Part shown: piece after piece, positions 1 to 11,927 of the stretch | How positions within the stretch are numbered: the stretch's first letter is position 1 | How the letters are laid out: each line of letters opens with the position of its first letter | Assembly: GCA_963565915.1 (NCBI GenBank) | Contig: OY751491.1 | Span: 2,790,001 to 2,854,000 of the forward strand | Direction: 5' to 3' | DNA: 64,000 nt | Origin: Entoloma clypeatum | Lineage: Eukaryota > Basidiomycota > Agaricomycetes > Agaricales > Entolomataceae | Translations under genes and position numbers: made by a program | The notes under the pieces: generated by a model | The model's input: the letters and a program-made list of their open reading frames with translations, nothing else | The model's database searches: none | Told to the model about the DNA's origin: nothing

Positions 1-595
1 TCACAGAATACGAGATGCGACGAATGAGATTGAACATCTCCGAAGACGTCTGTGGACCCTCGAGAACGTGGCCTGCACTTTTCGCCCAAGAAGATGGGGG
101 AAAATAGATTCAAGCGACGACAGGCGCGACAAGTGATCCGACAATGCATGTTGACATATGTTTACAAACAACCCCGTTTCTGGCCACGCGCAATGTCCAC
201 GTGTCCCCCAGTGCCCACCGCGTGCCGTTGGGATGAATTGTGTGGCGAGGACTGTCGCGCGGTGTTCGGAGATGGTGGGTCAGATGGGCCGTGAAGGCGA
301 AAAGAGTCGGGCGTCGTTCCCTGAGATGAGTGAGCGGAAACTACGAACGAGCTGCTATCTACATGACCGACCACATGACGCGAGGTCTGCGGTCCGCCAG
401 AACCGCTCCCCCACAATTGCATGCAAAGACCCACTAGGCGTACGCGTACTTACTATTGAAGAAACGCACACCGATTACTTATTCCTGGTCTAGTCTTATT
501 ATCATGTTTTCCAGTGCCGATCTTATCTTGATTATGTAATACATGATCGATTACTACCACAATCGAGTCAAGCAAAGCCAGATACTTTGATCACC
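1..595. other. Intergenic region upstream of SES1
   Basis: No coding sequence could be supported here. The short open frames have no recognisable domain and no convincing splice structure. The stretch must contain the promoter of the seryl-tRNA synthetase gene that starts at 596, but no defined regulatory site was recognised. Confidence 0.5.
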
Positions 596-2338
596 ATGAC
601 TCTAGACATTCTTAGCTTCATTGACAGCAAGGGCGGAAATGCGAAGGAGATCCGTGAGTCACAGAGGAAACGGGGCCATTCCCTTGCCCTCGTAGACGAG
701 ATCATCCAGATGTATGCTGAATGGGTGAAAAGTACGTTTCTGTTGCAGTCGAATTGCCATGCACCACTGAGTTTTCTATATCTAGTGGATTTTGATACCA
801 ATGCACTCCGGAAACAAGTGAATGAGATACAGAAGCAGATTGCTGTCAAGAAAAAAGTACGTCCTCTGATTGTTCGCCAGATACTATTCACTCTGTTTTC
901 TCCTAGGCGAAGGAGTCTGCAGACGACCTGGTGACTGCGAAAAAAGAATTAGATGAGCAAGTTGAGGCTAGAAAGAAGGAGGCGAAAGAATTCGAGGTCA
1001 AGATGCGACAGAAGGCCTCTACGATTGGAAATATTGTTGGAACGGATGTACCTGATTCTCTTACAGAAGTAAGCCATCTATCGTACGCAAGATCAACGGC
1101 TTCATAGTCTCCTCTACCTTAGGACGACAACAAACTCATACGGACATGGCACCCTGCGGGAGAAACAGACGAGCTACCAGCGAGACCTGATATAATGCCT
1201 CACCATGAAGTTCTATTGCGATTGGATGCAATGGACCTGGAACGTGGTATGTCCACCCAAGGCATTTTCTATCTTCTGAACGTCGACAAGACTTATTGAT
1301 CCACAAGGCGCCAAGATCGCAGGGCACAGGGGATATTTCCTCACAAATGACGGCATCGACCTCAATCAAGCCCTCATTTCTTATGGCCTGGACTATCTAA
1401 AAACGCGGGGATACAGGAAGATCCAGCCACCATTCTTCATGAATAAGGACCAGATGGCCAAAACCGCTCAACTTGACCAATTTGACGAGGAGCTGTACAA
1501 GGTGGCTTACGACAATCCTTTCTTGCCCACACACTTCTGACCTTTTGTGATGGTAGGTCCTTGGATCTGATGACGAGAAGTACCTCATCGCGACCTCGGA
1601 ACAGCCTATATCTGCCTTCCATTCCGACGAATGGTTCGAGAATCCCGAGATACAGCTGCCAATTAAATATGCAGGCTATTCGACATGCTTTCGGAAAGAA
1701 GCTGGTTCGGCAGGCCGTGACATGTGGGGTATTTTCCGTGTTCATCAGTTCGAAAAGGTGGAACAATTTGTGATCACTGACCCAAAGAAGAGCTGGGAGA
1801 TGTTTGACACGATGCTGGCAAATAGTGAAGAGTTCTACCAGAGCCTTGGACTGCGATATCGTGTGGTAAACATTGTTGCTGGAGCGCTGAACCTGGCCGC
1901 GGCGAAGAAAAACGATTTGGAAGCGTGGTTCCCATTCCAGAAGGGGTACAAAGAGTTGGTCTCGGTTTCGAACTGTACTGATTATCGTAAGCTCTCCAAG
2001 TATCCGACAGCGATATAACTAAGTGAATTACTCAGAGAGCCGAAGACTTGAGGTCCGCTGTGGACTCAAAGCCAAGGACCAGACACGGAAAGTGTATGTG
2101 CACATGCTGAACGGAACGTTATGTGCAACAGAACGCGCTCTTTGTTGCCTGGTGGAAAACTACCAGACTCCCGATGTATGCTTTCCTACGTCCGATCTCT
2201 TGAACCAGGATAAGGGTTAATGCGACGTGTTTGCAGGGCTTGGTAATTCCACAAGTGCTAAGGCCGTACATGCAAGGCCGAGATTTTTTGCCTTGGGTGA
2301 AGGAACTTCCGAAGGGGTTGCAGAGGAAACAAGCATAG
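596..2338 (+). CDS. SES1: Cytosolic seryl-tRNA synthetase
   Basis: Class II aminoacyl-tRNA synthetase that charges tRNA-Ser with serine in the cytosol. Eight exons are read: 596-731, 786-856, 907-1068, 1123-1246, 1308-1501, 1557-1986, 2036-2175 and 2237-2338. They sum to 1359 nt, or 452 residues, a normal family length. The N-terminus ([10 protein letters not shown]) is followed by the long helical tRNA-binding arm rich in Lys/Glu. The catalytic core then shows motif 2 ([20 protein letters not shown] with HQFEKVEQ) and motif 3 ([20 protein letters not shown]). The gene ends in the usual basic tail after [15 protein letters not shown] 596 is chosen because it begins the conserved N-terminus. 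The donor at 1502 (GTGGCT) is weak but restores the frame. The open frame around 587 starts at a TTG and was not used. Family assignment is very secure. Confidence 0.94.
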
Positions 2339-2479
2339 GATACCTAGATTTAGTCGTGACTAGAAGTGGCTGTGCTGACAAGTGACCACGTCAATCCTTT
2401 CTCAGTCTGTTTCAACTTTTCACATCTTCCGTCGACGCGCCCTGTTGGAATTAAGTACCCGTGGACGGGGCAGGGCGTC

Positions 2480-4938
2480 ATGAACAACGGCATTCTCCCA
2501 AATCATTCCACAGCTGACGAGAAGAAACTCCATCGTGGCACTGGTTCCAACGCATGGACTACCACTCTCATGCTGCCAATCCCAGGGGTCCGCACTCGTC
2601 GCCTGCGCATCCTTGTGCCAAACGTCGGGCCATTCCAGCCAGTGCGCGGCGTTCGCAGGTCTAGAGGGCCTTTGCTTGTATGCTTTGCTTGCATGGCGCT
2701 TTTCCTGACTGTCATGCTCGTATCGAGGAGGCATGAATCTCGGCAGTGGAATACGAACTGGCCAGCGTCAACCGATGAATCATCGACTTTGGTGTTCCAA
2801 AGAGAGGATTTGCAGCGGATATGGAAGTGGGAGATTGCCAGTGGCCACTTCCCTAGTCATCACACCAGTACGTGGCTACCAGCATGAATTGTTTCGCACC
2901 CCTTAAGAGTCATTCTGCATCTGTAGTACCAAGACAAATTGGCTTGAAAACAGCACCTTTGAATCCGGCCATCCCGGAGGGGAGAGTCCCGTCGCTGTCA
3001 AGATATCTTTCCCCCACAGAGGAACAAGATATGGTTACATACGGCGTTGGTCCCAAACGTGTCTACCTGGACATCCAAAGCGTGTTTCCCAATGTCGCAT
3101 ATCCCCCCCGACCGAAGCCAGGCAGCGTAGCAGACATGGATATCATCATGAAGCACTGTAACTTTACAGCAAACAATGTGCGTTTTCAGTATCGCCCCCC
3201 CCCCCCCCCCCCCCCCATGAATTGCAGGATGTTCTGACACTGGGCATGAACAGTATGTCCGTGACTGCTTAGAGGTCCTTCGCACTGGTGGAGGTCTTGA
3301 TAATGGGCGAAGAATCAGGCGAGGAAATACAGATGACTGGAAATATATCTACCAAGAACGAGAACTTGATTCAGCCGCACATGCCTATGACCTCGATCCC
3401 GAGCCTCATCCCCACCACACGCATGCAGCGGGTATTGACACCAAATTCGATCCCGATGCAGGACTAGTCAAGAAACGGGGGGCTGAATGGGAATCCCAGG
3501 TGACTCTTCCTCCACCACTCACTTACCGCCCCTCCGTTTCGTTGAAGTCCCCTTGCGACCCGGAAAACCCTCGAATTTATCACATGTTCTGGACTGGTCC
3601 ATTTACCGATAAACCCTATCTTGCATTACTCTCTTTCTTATTTACGCAAAATACGGGTTTGCACTTGGATGACTTCCCCCACGACTCCCCCGTTTGCCGA
3701 CCGCAGTTCTGGATGTGGATCAATCCCGGACCTGCCGCATCTATTCCTAACCCTAATGCCCTTCACGACATGTTCGCGCAACTTAAATTGAGCCCATGGG
3801 CATCACCGTTCTTGCACCCCCGGTTCAGCGACGTCATCAAATTCAAGTTATGGAACACCACCGAGCAACTTGATGGGGTGCAAGAAATCAAGGATGAATG
3901 GAGGTCTTTCAAGACGCTATTCAATTCAGGCGGTCACATCATTAGCGTCCCTTCTGCACGGCCAAAAGATACAACGTCAAGCTCCGCTAGCGGGAATGCG
4001 ACTGTTACTTCTACGCAGAAAGCGGATGAGGAAGATATGCTCAATCGAACAGGTTCCAAATCATCATCATCTTATGACAGACTGTCGGTCATTCTTTCGG
4101 ACATGGCGCGGTTTATCCTGTGCCACAGATTTGGCGGAATATATCTCGACGCTGATACCATCTTCCTGCGGGATTGGGAAGAGCTTTGGGGATGGAAGGG
4201 TGCGTTTGCGTATCGGTGGTCCAGATTAGAAAAGTACAACACTGCCGTGTTGCGCATGCATAAGGAATCAGCCCTTGGCACATTTTTGTTCCGGACAGCG
4301 CTCAAGAACGGCTTGGATTTCCACCCGATGTCTGTTTCACTCTATACTGCTGACGCCTACATCGAACCCCTGCTCCTTCGGCTTCCAGATGCTCTGTTTG
4401 ATTCGGCCTGGTTGAACACTGAAAACTACCAACGGGATCGACCTCCTCAACCTTATTTTACCGAGTGCGCACTTTTATTCTGTTTTGCATCTCATGGGAC
4501 GTTGAACACAGCTACCACGTCTAGATTCGCTGACTTCTTTGATACCCCGGCGCAGAATAGTGCTGCCCCACAGGCCTTGGGATTTGATGGCTTTTTCAAA
4601 GGTGCTTACTCCTACCATTTCCACAATTTCTGGTGAGTTCCGCGTGTCTACGACAGGACGTGATTGTTCATGGTGATAGGTGGAAACCGTTCGACCCGAC
4701 GCGCAACTGGCCTGACCTTGGACCGAAATTTAAATCCGGCGAGGATGCAGCACGCGCGGCTCTCGAACAATCTAAAGAACCTACTCTGGCTAGAAAGCCA
4801 GCGAGTTCGTCGGGGGGCACTAATCCTTTGGAGCATGACAAGCGAGATTTAGACTGGTCAATTGTTCTTAAAAGAACTTTCGAGGCCTACATACGCGGAG
4901 AGCGACCAAACATGTACGGGGAGTGGTTGCGATGGTAA
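2480..4938 (+). CDS. GT32-type glycosyltransferase with DXD motif (type II membrane protein)
   Basis: Probably a Golgi glycosyltransferase of the DXD sugar-binding (Gly_transf_sug, GT32) family found in many copies in basidiomycetes. Exons 2480-2867, 2927-3177, 3254-4632 and 4680-4938 sum to 2277 nt (758 residues). A single hydrophobic segment near residue 75 (LLVCFACMALFLTVMLV), followed by RR, fits a signal anchor. The catalytic DXD lies in RFGGIYLDADTIFLRDW, encoded near 4129-4180. The C-terminus continues NFWWKPFDPTRNWPDLG across the last intron. The second intron (3178-3253) contains a run of about 20 C bases, unusual within an intron. The acceptor at 3253 rather than 3230 is required for frame. 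Start ATG 2480 is preferred; an upstream in-frame ATG at 2366 is possible. Donor sugar and acceptor cannot be told from sequence. It lies about 140 bp after SES1 on the same strand. Confidence 0.85.
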
Positions 4939-5254
4939 ATATCATGATCCTACAAAAATCTCCGACAAGATTTTAATAGATGGTATTTCTATTGCGATCC
5001 CGATAACGGCGGAGAAAGGGGGGCCGCTAACATGTTTCCAGAAAAAAAACGACACGTTACTTTTCTGTAACTTTGTAGAATTCTTATCCAGATACCTACC
5101 GCTCCCTTCCCTTTATTGTAATCAGTCTAACTATTACTAAGAGAGTTTACGTAATAAACGCGCTCGTGACACAATCACGTTCTATGTGACAACAGGCGTT
5201 GATTTCAAACTTCCATGAGCGAAACCGTGACAATCCACCACTGCATTTAAGTCC
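4939..5254. other. Intergenic spacer between GT32 gene and STN1
   Basis: About 316 bp between two genes on the same strand. It contains AT-rich sequence that could serve as 3' end and promoter. No further gene or repeat was seen. Confidence 0.5.
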
Positions 5255-7275
5255 ATGAGTTCTACAACAACACTTGAGAAACAAAGCCATGCTGCAACGA
5301 TTACCCTCTCGTTTCCAGAACAAACGGCATCAACCCGCCCGGCAATATCTGGTCTCTGGAAATGGACATTCCAGCATGAAGCAATCGCACCGTGTTTCAT
5401 CATCGATATATTTAACATGACAGAGAGTGTGGACAAGCGCAAGTAGATTTATGACTTTTATATCTCAATTTCGACTCACCAATTACAGAATTCGATTTTT
5501 TCTGGCTTGGGCGGGTTCCATGCCGCACAGTTCGCATTTTGGGACTTGTCGTCGGCGTCCAGATATACGAAAAACGAATTCGATACACAGGTCCGTCAAA
5601 AAGCTATCTAGATTGACGAATGGGTAAACAGGCATTTCCACCTTCAGTGGATGACGGAACATCCGTCATAGACTGTCTGCATCGTCTGCCTGCTCCTTGC
5701 AAGACACCTACGAAGAAAACGCAATCGAAGCCGGGGGCACCTAGTCCACCGTTGGTGCTTGATCCCGTGGCTCGCGTTGGCTCCCCAGCCTGTGTAATCG
5801 GAAGAGTCGTCCGAAAGTACGAGACCCGTGAAATTGTCGTTGACAATATAAGTAAGATTCATGCGGCAAGATTCAGTCTTCCTTAACTGACTTCTTTCAT
5901 CAAGCCCGATGTGCATCCTTCAACGATGAGCCCAAACACTGGCGAGAAGTGTGCGCTTTACACAAATCGCACTATGACATCTCCACCCCCTTTGTAATCT
6001 CTGGGTCGCCCAAGGAGTCAATAACGCGACCACCATTGCTAGCCAAAATTCCTCCAGAAACTCCGAAGAAGACCCCCCAAGTGCCAACTCCTCAGCCATC
6101 AACTCCGTCTACGGTTTACTCAAACCCAGTATCCTCGTCCGTTGCATCCAGCCCTGTAAAGTCCGTCACTCAGGTAGACCCCCGAACCATTCTTTGATTC
6201 TTCAATTGCATTAATACTACCTCAGTCTCCGCAGAAACTTCGCCATCCTTCACGTCTTCATTCTCGAGAGTTGACTGCCAATGCCTTCCGAATCTATATG
6301 AAATACTACATGGATCACGCAACCCAACCTTCGATGGCGGAGTCAATCGAAACCGGCCCCGATCCTGAGACAGAACATGAATTGCGCCTTCCTTTCACCC
6401 CAACTAAACGCACAGCCTCACGGTTCAGTGCCGACGAGGCACCACGTCCACGAATACCAAGGAATAATGCTAGCATAGCCTTGAGAACACACCCACCCAT
6501 TCCTCCTCTTTCTTTTGATAGCCATAAGAAACCCCACCGTCCGTCTCCTGTCATCGTCGACTCCCAGCATCACGGATTCACCTTATCGTACCTTCGAAGG
6601 GTACCAGTGCTCGCTGATATGGCGGAGCGCGTTGCCAAAGCTGAAAGGAAGCGAAGGGTGCGCGAGGAGAGGAAGAAAGCCAAGGAGCTTGGAATTACTA
6701 ACTCTCACCCATCCGTTAAAGGCACATCAGCTCTCTTACCCCAGAAGGCCGACGGGCAGCTCTCGCAGCAGGTCAAGCAGCTTTTCCAATGGGCCGTCGT
6801 GAGGCTTCTACAGGATGGCAGCATATTTTTGTGGGACGGACCTGTTCGACCGCTTTTACGTCCTCAATCCGAAGATTTAGAAAGCTATTTTTGGACAGCG
6901 AATGCCTCTTCAAGTGCGAAACCAGGTGCCGATAGCACCATTTTCTCGGGTGTCTCCCAGTCAAGAGGAGAGCAAGAAGAGGTGGTGATTTCTGGCCCTG
7001 AGGATGGCGAAGAGTCTTTCATTCCCATGTCGCCGAAGTATCTAGCAGACTTTGTCGAAGCCGCTATCCGGGCAATCAATAAGAGGTATGAGGACGCGAG
7101 GAAACGTGGACAGCTGGACAAAGGGGCTACAAAGGAGGCCGTATTGGCATATTTGAAGAAAGATGACCGCTGGAAGTATGTTGGGGAGTGGAACCTGATC
7201 GAGGCACTAGAAGTGTTGAGGATAGAGAAGAGGGCGTGGTGTGTTGGAAAGGGACAATGGGAGTTGAGTTTATAA
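5255..7275 (+). CDS. STN1: CST complex subunit STN1 (telomere capping, OB-fold)
   Basis: Predicted Stn1, which acts with Ten1 and Ctc1/Cdc13 on single-stranded telomeric DNA. Exons 5255-5438, 5489-5590, 5648-5851, 5905-6173 and 6226-7275 sum to 1809 nt (602 residues). The N-terminal OB-fold carries the family signature: IAPCFIIDIFNMTESVDK, then FDFFWLGRVPCRTVRILGL, then RYTVDDGTSVIDCL. The middle is Pro/Ser/Thr-rich. The C-terminal part has a charged coiled segment (AERVAKAERKRRVREERKKA) and winged-helix-like sequence ending GEWNLIEALEVLRIEKRAW. The first intron (5439-5488) needs a GC donor (GCAAGT), the known minor GC-AG class; every GT alternative breaks the OB-fold frame. The long insert between OB-fold and C-terminus makes it larger than budding yeast Stn1. 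Assignment rests on the OB-fold motifs. Confidence 0.8.
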
Positions 7276-7428
7276 TTTACTCATGAAGATAAATTATTTG
7301 TGGTTATCTTTTTTTAATGTATGAACATCCCATTCTTCACCGCTTTACTAGTCGGTAGCTCTAAAGCCTGTCTACATAAATTACGCCCAGCACGGATTTA
7401 CAACCATAGACTACGTAACGGGAAACGT
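7276..7428. other. Convergent 3' spacer between STN1 and FAP1
   Basis: A short convergent interval of about 150 bp that must hold the 3' untranslated ends of both genes. No other element was seen. Confidence 0.4.
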
Positions 7429-10400
7429 CTACACGTCATCTTCCCAGTTATCGGGCACGACACCAGGACTTACAGGAACTGCCTCGGACGATACATGCGG
7501 AGTGGGCGCAGGTGTCGAGGCTCGGGAAATACTGGCGGTTGCACTCTCCTTCACGGGGCCAGTTGCGTTCGAACTCGTAGTGGCAGGCGCCTTGGACGGT
7601 GTGGCGACAATAGAAACGCCTGATAGTGATTTCGGTGGTTGAACCCACGCAGGGCCACGCTTGGCTGACGCAGCATTCGCTACACCTGGTTTGCTTTGAA
7701 TATGCGACCGCCAAGAAGGCGTTGTTGTCGAGGAGCTCCCGCCGCTTCTTAATTCCGCCAGTTTACCAAGGTTTGGCTGAGCGGTCAGGGGACCAGTGAT
7801 AGTACTGGAGAGAAGTGGTGTCGGGATAAGCGTGTCTAGGCGTCTCAGGAGTCTGACACTAAACGTTGTTTTGTTAGATAAGTTATACGAGGGGTGAAGA
7901 AAATGAACACACCTGCGATGAGGTTCTTGATCGACCATCTCGGTGTCCATTCTATACACAACTGCGACCTAAGGGAAAGAAAAAAGGCAGTGAGATATCC
8001 GATCCCACAGCATTAAAAGACAAAATGGTCACGTACATCATGCACGAACTTTCTTCTCTCGAGAGGCATATGCGGTAACATCTGCGTCTTCTTTCCCGAA
8101 CTCACAAACTCTTCAAACGCCTTCTCGACAACAGCCAAAAACTTGGTATTCGCTGTCGCACTCCCTAACAATTCCTCATTCCAAACAACCTGTGCCTGTA
8201 GCTTTTCCCGAGATTCAGCAGTGATACCTAACGCCTCCGCCAATCGCGCGTTCCTCTTCGCAATAGCACACTCGTTGTTGCATTTAGGTGTAAGTTGTTG
8301 ATGACCGGAAGGGTTGGCAGCGCTACGTCCGCAGGGAACAAAATGCTTGATACGAGCACAGGGACAGGATAGGGTGACGAGGGATTGGCAGGGTGCGTCT
8401 TCGGAACAAGCGGAGGGGGCATGGCAAGGAAGAGGGCAGGGATGATTCATGGGTAAACTGGACAGAAAGGGTGAGAGTGTAGTCAGCCGAAGTTGAGAAG
8501 GAAATGTACCAATGTTTGCGAAGCTTTCCACAGGTAATGGTACACACCCCACACTCTCCAGCATGACAGAGACGGTCACAATGGTGGAATCCGCACGCCA
8601 TCAGCCTGTTAAATAGGATTTCTTGAGTCACCCAGAAGTGTGCATCAGAGGAAAGGATATGATACGCACTTTCCACACACAGTTCCACAACTAACCTTCT
8701 CCTTCTCGAGGGAGCAACGGATATTCCCCATCATCTTCTTGCGGCATGCACATTCCCTCGTTGCCAGAAAGGGGCAAGGGGGGCATGGCGAAAGTGGATC
8801 TTCATGACAAGTATGCGGCGTCATAGGATGACCACATGGCGGAGGCTGTAGTGTGCACGGGTAATTGCACTCGATTTTAGTGCCACAAGGTATGGGGGGT
8901 TCGAGGACAGTGCGGCCGCAGTGACAAAATAGCTGGGCCACGAAGACAGTGAGATTTCATGATTAAAAAAACCGAAGATCCCAGAACTCACCTCCTCGAA
9001 AGAGCTCCTCAGACAAGGCGGGCATGCTCCTCTGTGATCCTTGTCCTCACACTTATGGAGGCCACAAACAAGGGTTTTGCCACAAACAAGATCACACTCA
9101 TGTAGTCCGCCCGCTTCCTCCCCAACCGCCACATCAGACACGCCAATTGCCGGTCGGCGTTGCTTCCCTTTCTTCCCGCTTGCTAGGGCCGCCAAGGGAC
9201 AACAAATTCTTCTGCACTGATGGCGATTGCATGCTCGAAGTGCCATACAAGGCTTGTCACAGAGTATCTCTCCTGGCTCAAGTTTCCCATCGCCTTGATT
9301 CCCGCGAGACGATGAGCCGAGCTCGTAACAGAAAACCTTCTTCGTAACTGCCCCACACCTACATGGCACCATCAAAATAACGCTACATGGTGAGCATGGT
9401 CCTGTGTGACATGTAGCCACGCATGGATGGCTGCATTCTGCTTGAAGTTTGCCACAGGAAGAGGTGCAAGTTGGGATTGGAGAGGTGCAGTTCTGGCGAA
9501 ATGGGAATGCCGAAGTTGTGACTGAGGAAGATGTTGGCGTAATTGGATGCTTGCCACATGGACAATGGGTGATGAATACAGGCGAGAGTGGGCAGGGAGT
9601 AGGAAGGTGCGGAGGGTGACAGACTTGGTCGCATCTGTGAATTTGACAATCATGAATTCTTTTTGAGGCAATGTTAGCGCTCGATGTCAGAGTATTGAGT
9701 GAAAGAAAAGTACTTCTGGCATGGCTTAGGACAACCGAACCTGCCAAGCCACTCCCGCTCGTCTCCTCTGTCGATACATCTCACCCCTTCGCCTTCCCCG
9801 CAGCGAACTTCTCTCTCCGAACTTCCGCAATAGCACTTGACTACTTCCCGCACGCTACATCCCTCACACGGTCCGTCGTGACACATGCCTTGGCATGTAT
9901 GCTTTCCGCAGTCAAGCTTCCGGCCACATGAACTCCCACAAGATAATTCTCTCCCCTTTCCCCCGGCTATTGCTTTTCCTCCTTGGTCGATACCACACCG
10001 GAATGCGGTTGTTTTCTTGCGGGGACAATAACATTGCAGCCTGGTAGTTATCTGACACGGGGGGCATGGTCCTGGATGACAAGCAAGGGGACATGAATGA
10101 CCACATCCACTTTCGCGCACACGTGAGCATGGATTCGCGCATGAATGGGGCGTTGCGAGTCGTGGGGGTTTAGGTTCTGCTGTGGAATTGCAGAAACACC
10201 TATTACGGAAGATGAATAGGTGTAACAAACAGAAAAGCAAACGCACCAATATCCTGAAGGAACTGTTTCCCTCTTGGCCTGGCATCCAGGACATCTCCAA
10301 TCTCCTTTCCTTCCGGCCTCGCCTCTGGCCCTCCAGGCTTCAGTCACCTCCTTCACACTCTTGATAGCCCATTCGCCGATGCATTTGACGTGGAATGTCG

Positions 10401-10989
10401 TCCAGCAGTACTGTTGCTCATCTATCGCTGCATCGGGAGGCCGGATGATGGGGATGGAAGGAGAACAGGACCATGTCCGTTGCGCTGGATGGATTGACGA
10501 GAAGCAAATTGGACAGTCGGGATATGGAGGAATGCGAAGAGCACGGGCGAGGGTTGTGGCGAGGTCTGTTGCAAGTTCTTCGTTTGTGCCTGGCTTGATT
10601 CTATACCTCTCTGTCGGTTTACCATCGCTTTTGGACGATGAAGAAGCTTGGGATGCGGGATTTGAATCTGTAAGACCGGCATTGAAACGCGCGCCGCGAC
10701 GATTTTTCTTATCAGCTGGCGGTTCTGAAGGACCATGGTTGGAATTGCCTGTTTGCACGACGTCCGTGTTTTTCGAACCGGGCTTTCGTCGCTTGGTGCG
10801 TACACGAGATGTCGATGTATCGCCATCGCCTGCAACTGTAGCATCGGGGGTTGTATCATCTGGTGGAGGTTGACTGTGTCTCTGTGTATTCTGATCTCCA
10901 ACAGTTTGTCGGGCATGCCGCAATCGATTCCGAGAGCGTTTTGAATTATGGTCTGCTTGGGTGTTGGAAGCAGGGCTGGGTATTTCCAT
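7429..10989 (-). CDS. FAP1: FAP1/NFX1-type zinc-finger protein with RING-like and R3H regions
   Basis: Homologue of yeast Fap1 and animal NFX1, proteins described as transcriptional regulators or ubiquitin ligases. It begins at ATG 10989 with a low-complexity basic N-terminus. A RING-like cysteine cluster follows (CPICFSSI, TTFHVKCIGEWA, WRCPGCQ). Then comes a long array of NFX1-type fingers of C-x-H-x-C-H-x-G-x-C form, for example CGHSCPLACHPGPCPPC, CGKHTCQGMCHDGPCEGC and CSHPCVATCHTGPCSPC. At least eight finger units are visible between about 8300 and 10150. The C-terminal part has an R3H-like stretch (PLERRKFVHDV joined across an intron to VYRMDTEMVDQEP). A Ser/Thr/Pro tail ends at 7429. 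Many short introns interrupt the finger array, so exact exon ends were not fixed. The gene converges on STN1. Confidence 0.87.
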
Positions 10990-11927
10990 ACAATCGTCGG
11001 TGGAAGAGAACAGAGAGATAAATTTTGGATAAATATCCTTCGCAATGACTCAGCTCATGACTCTGATGCGGTACCGCCAGGTATGAAGCGTTCGTTTCAC
11101 GTCTACAGCCACCGACTGGTCTGCTCCCCAAGACGACCACCTGGGGCCAAGGCCGGAGCTATCAAGCTTGGCAGTGTCGCTGGCGACGCGGACGTGAACT
11201 CAAGGCGCAGGCCGGGATGACACCGCCCTCGTGAAAGAGCTGCAGAGAGTCACATTTGTCCGCATACTGCGAGAGGCCACATTCATCGGTGTGATGTTTC
11301 TGCTCACATCCATCATATATATATCTTCTTCTCCTCGATCACCCACACGGCACTCCCGTATCTGTTCATTGCCGCATCCGTGCTCGCTGGATTGGCCGCA
11401 CAGGGTTCTGGACGTTTTCTCTGATGAGGGAGAGCGTGATGTCTATACTCTATAAACTGGGCATTAGACGAGGATCTCCCAGTCGGATGCCGAGAAAGGT
11501 ATCCAACAACAGATCGCTCACGCTACCAGCACTTGACGGAATTCATCGTCTGCGATGTCAAGTATATCTTTCACTTCGCGTTTAACATTATAGCAATAAA
11601 TAATACATGGTAGATAGAACATGCTCTCATGAAAAGTACGTAGAACATAACCTGCGAGTGAGTACTCATCACTAACTTATGTAGTGTGTACCGCTATTAA
11701 CAAAGTAACATGGTGAAATATTACAGCTATCCTTCCGAGAAAGTGTATCCATAGGTTGCTATGATACAGGTAGGAAAAAAATAGTAGCTTTAGATGTAGA
11801 ATATATGAAATGTACAGGGTCAAAAATAAGAGCCCAACAGCCTTCACAGTATACACGGAACGACACGATAGCTGTTGGGACAAATCTGCGCGTGAAGAAC
11901 ACAATCTAGATGTTCACATCGCTTCGG
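10990..11927. other. Intergenic region between FAP1 start and transcription-factor end
   Basis: About 940 bp that includes the FAP1 promoter, a possible small gene (separate entry) and AT-rich sequence from about 11,580 to 11,900. No other feature is supported. Confidence 0.4.
11045..11455 (+). CDS. Possible small two-helix membrane protein gene, model unresolved
   Basis: Not recognised, and the gene model is uncertain. Three fragments look coding: a polar stretch near 11,108-11,195 (TDWSAPQDDHLGPRPELSSL), a hydrophobic segment at about 11,255-11,320 (ATFIGVMFLLTSIIYI), and a second hydrophobic segment at about 11,350-11,420 (LPYLFIAASVLAGLAAQ) in another frame. The two hydrophobic frames would join if a TATATATA run at about 11,315-11,325 were two bases shorter. 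That suggests either a microsatellite frameshift or a missing intron. ATG 11045 is in frame with the first fragment, but the GTATGA right after it would need an intron of only 28 nt. Position in the divergent promoter area of FAP1 is compatible with a real gene. It could also be noise. Confidence 0.25.

Noticed and set aside
10274..10873. 199-codon plus-strand frame opposite FAP1
   Set aside because: Antisense to the FAP1 N-terminal exon; no independent evidence.
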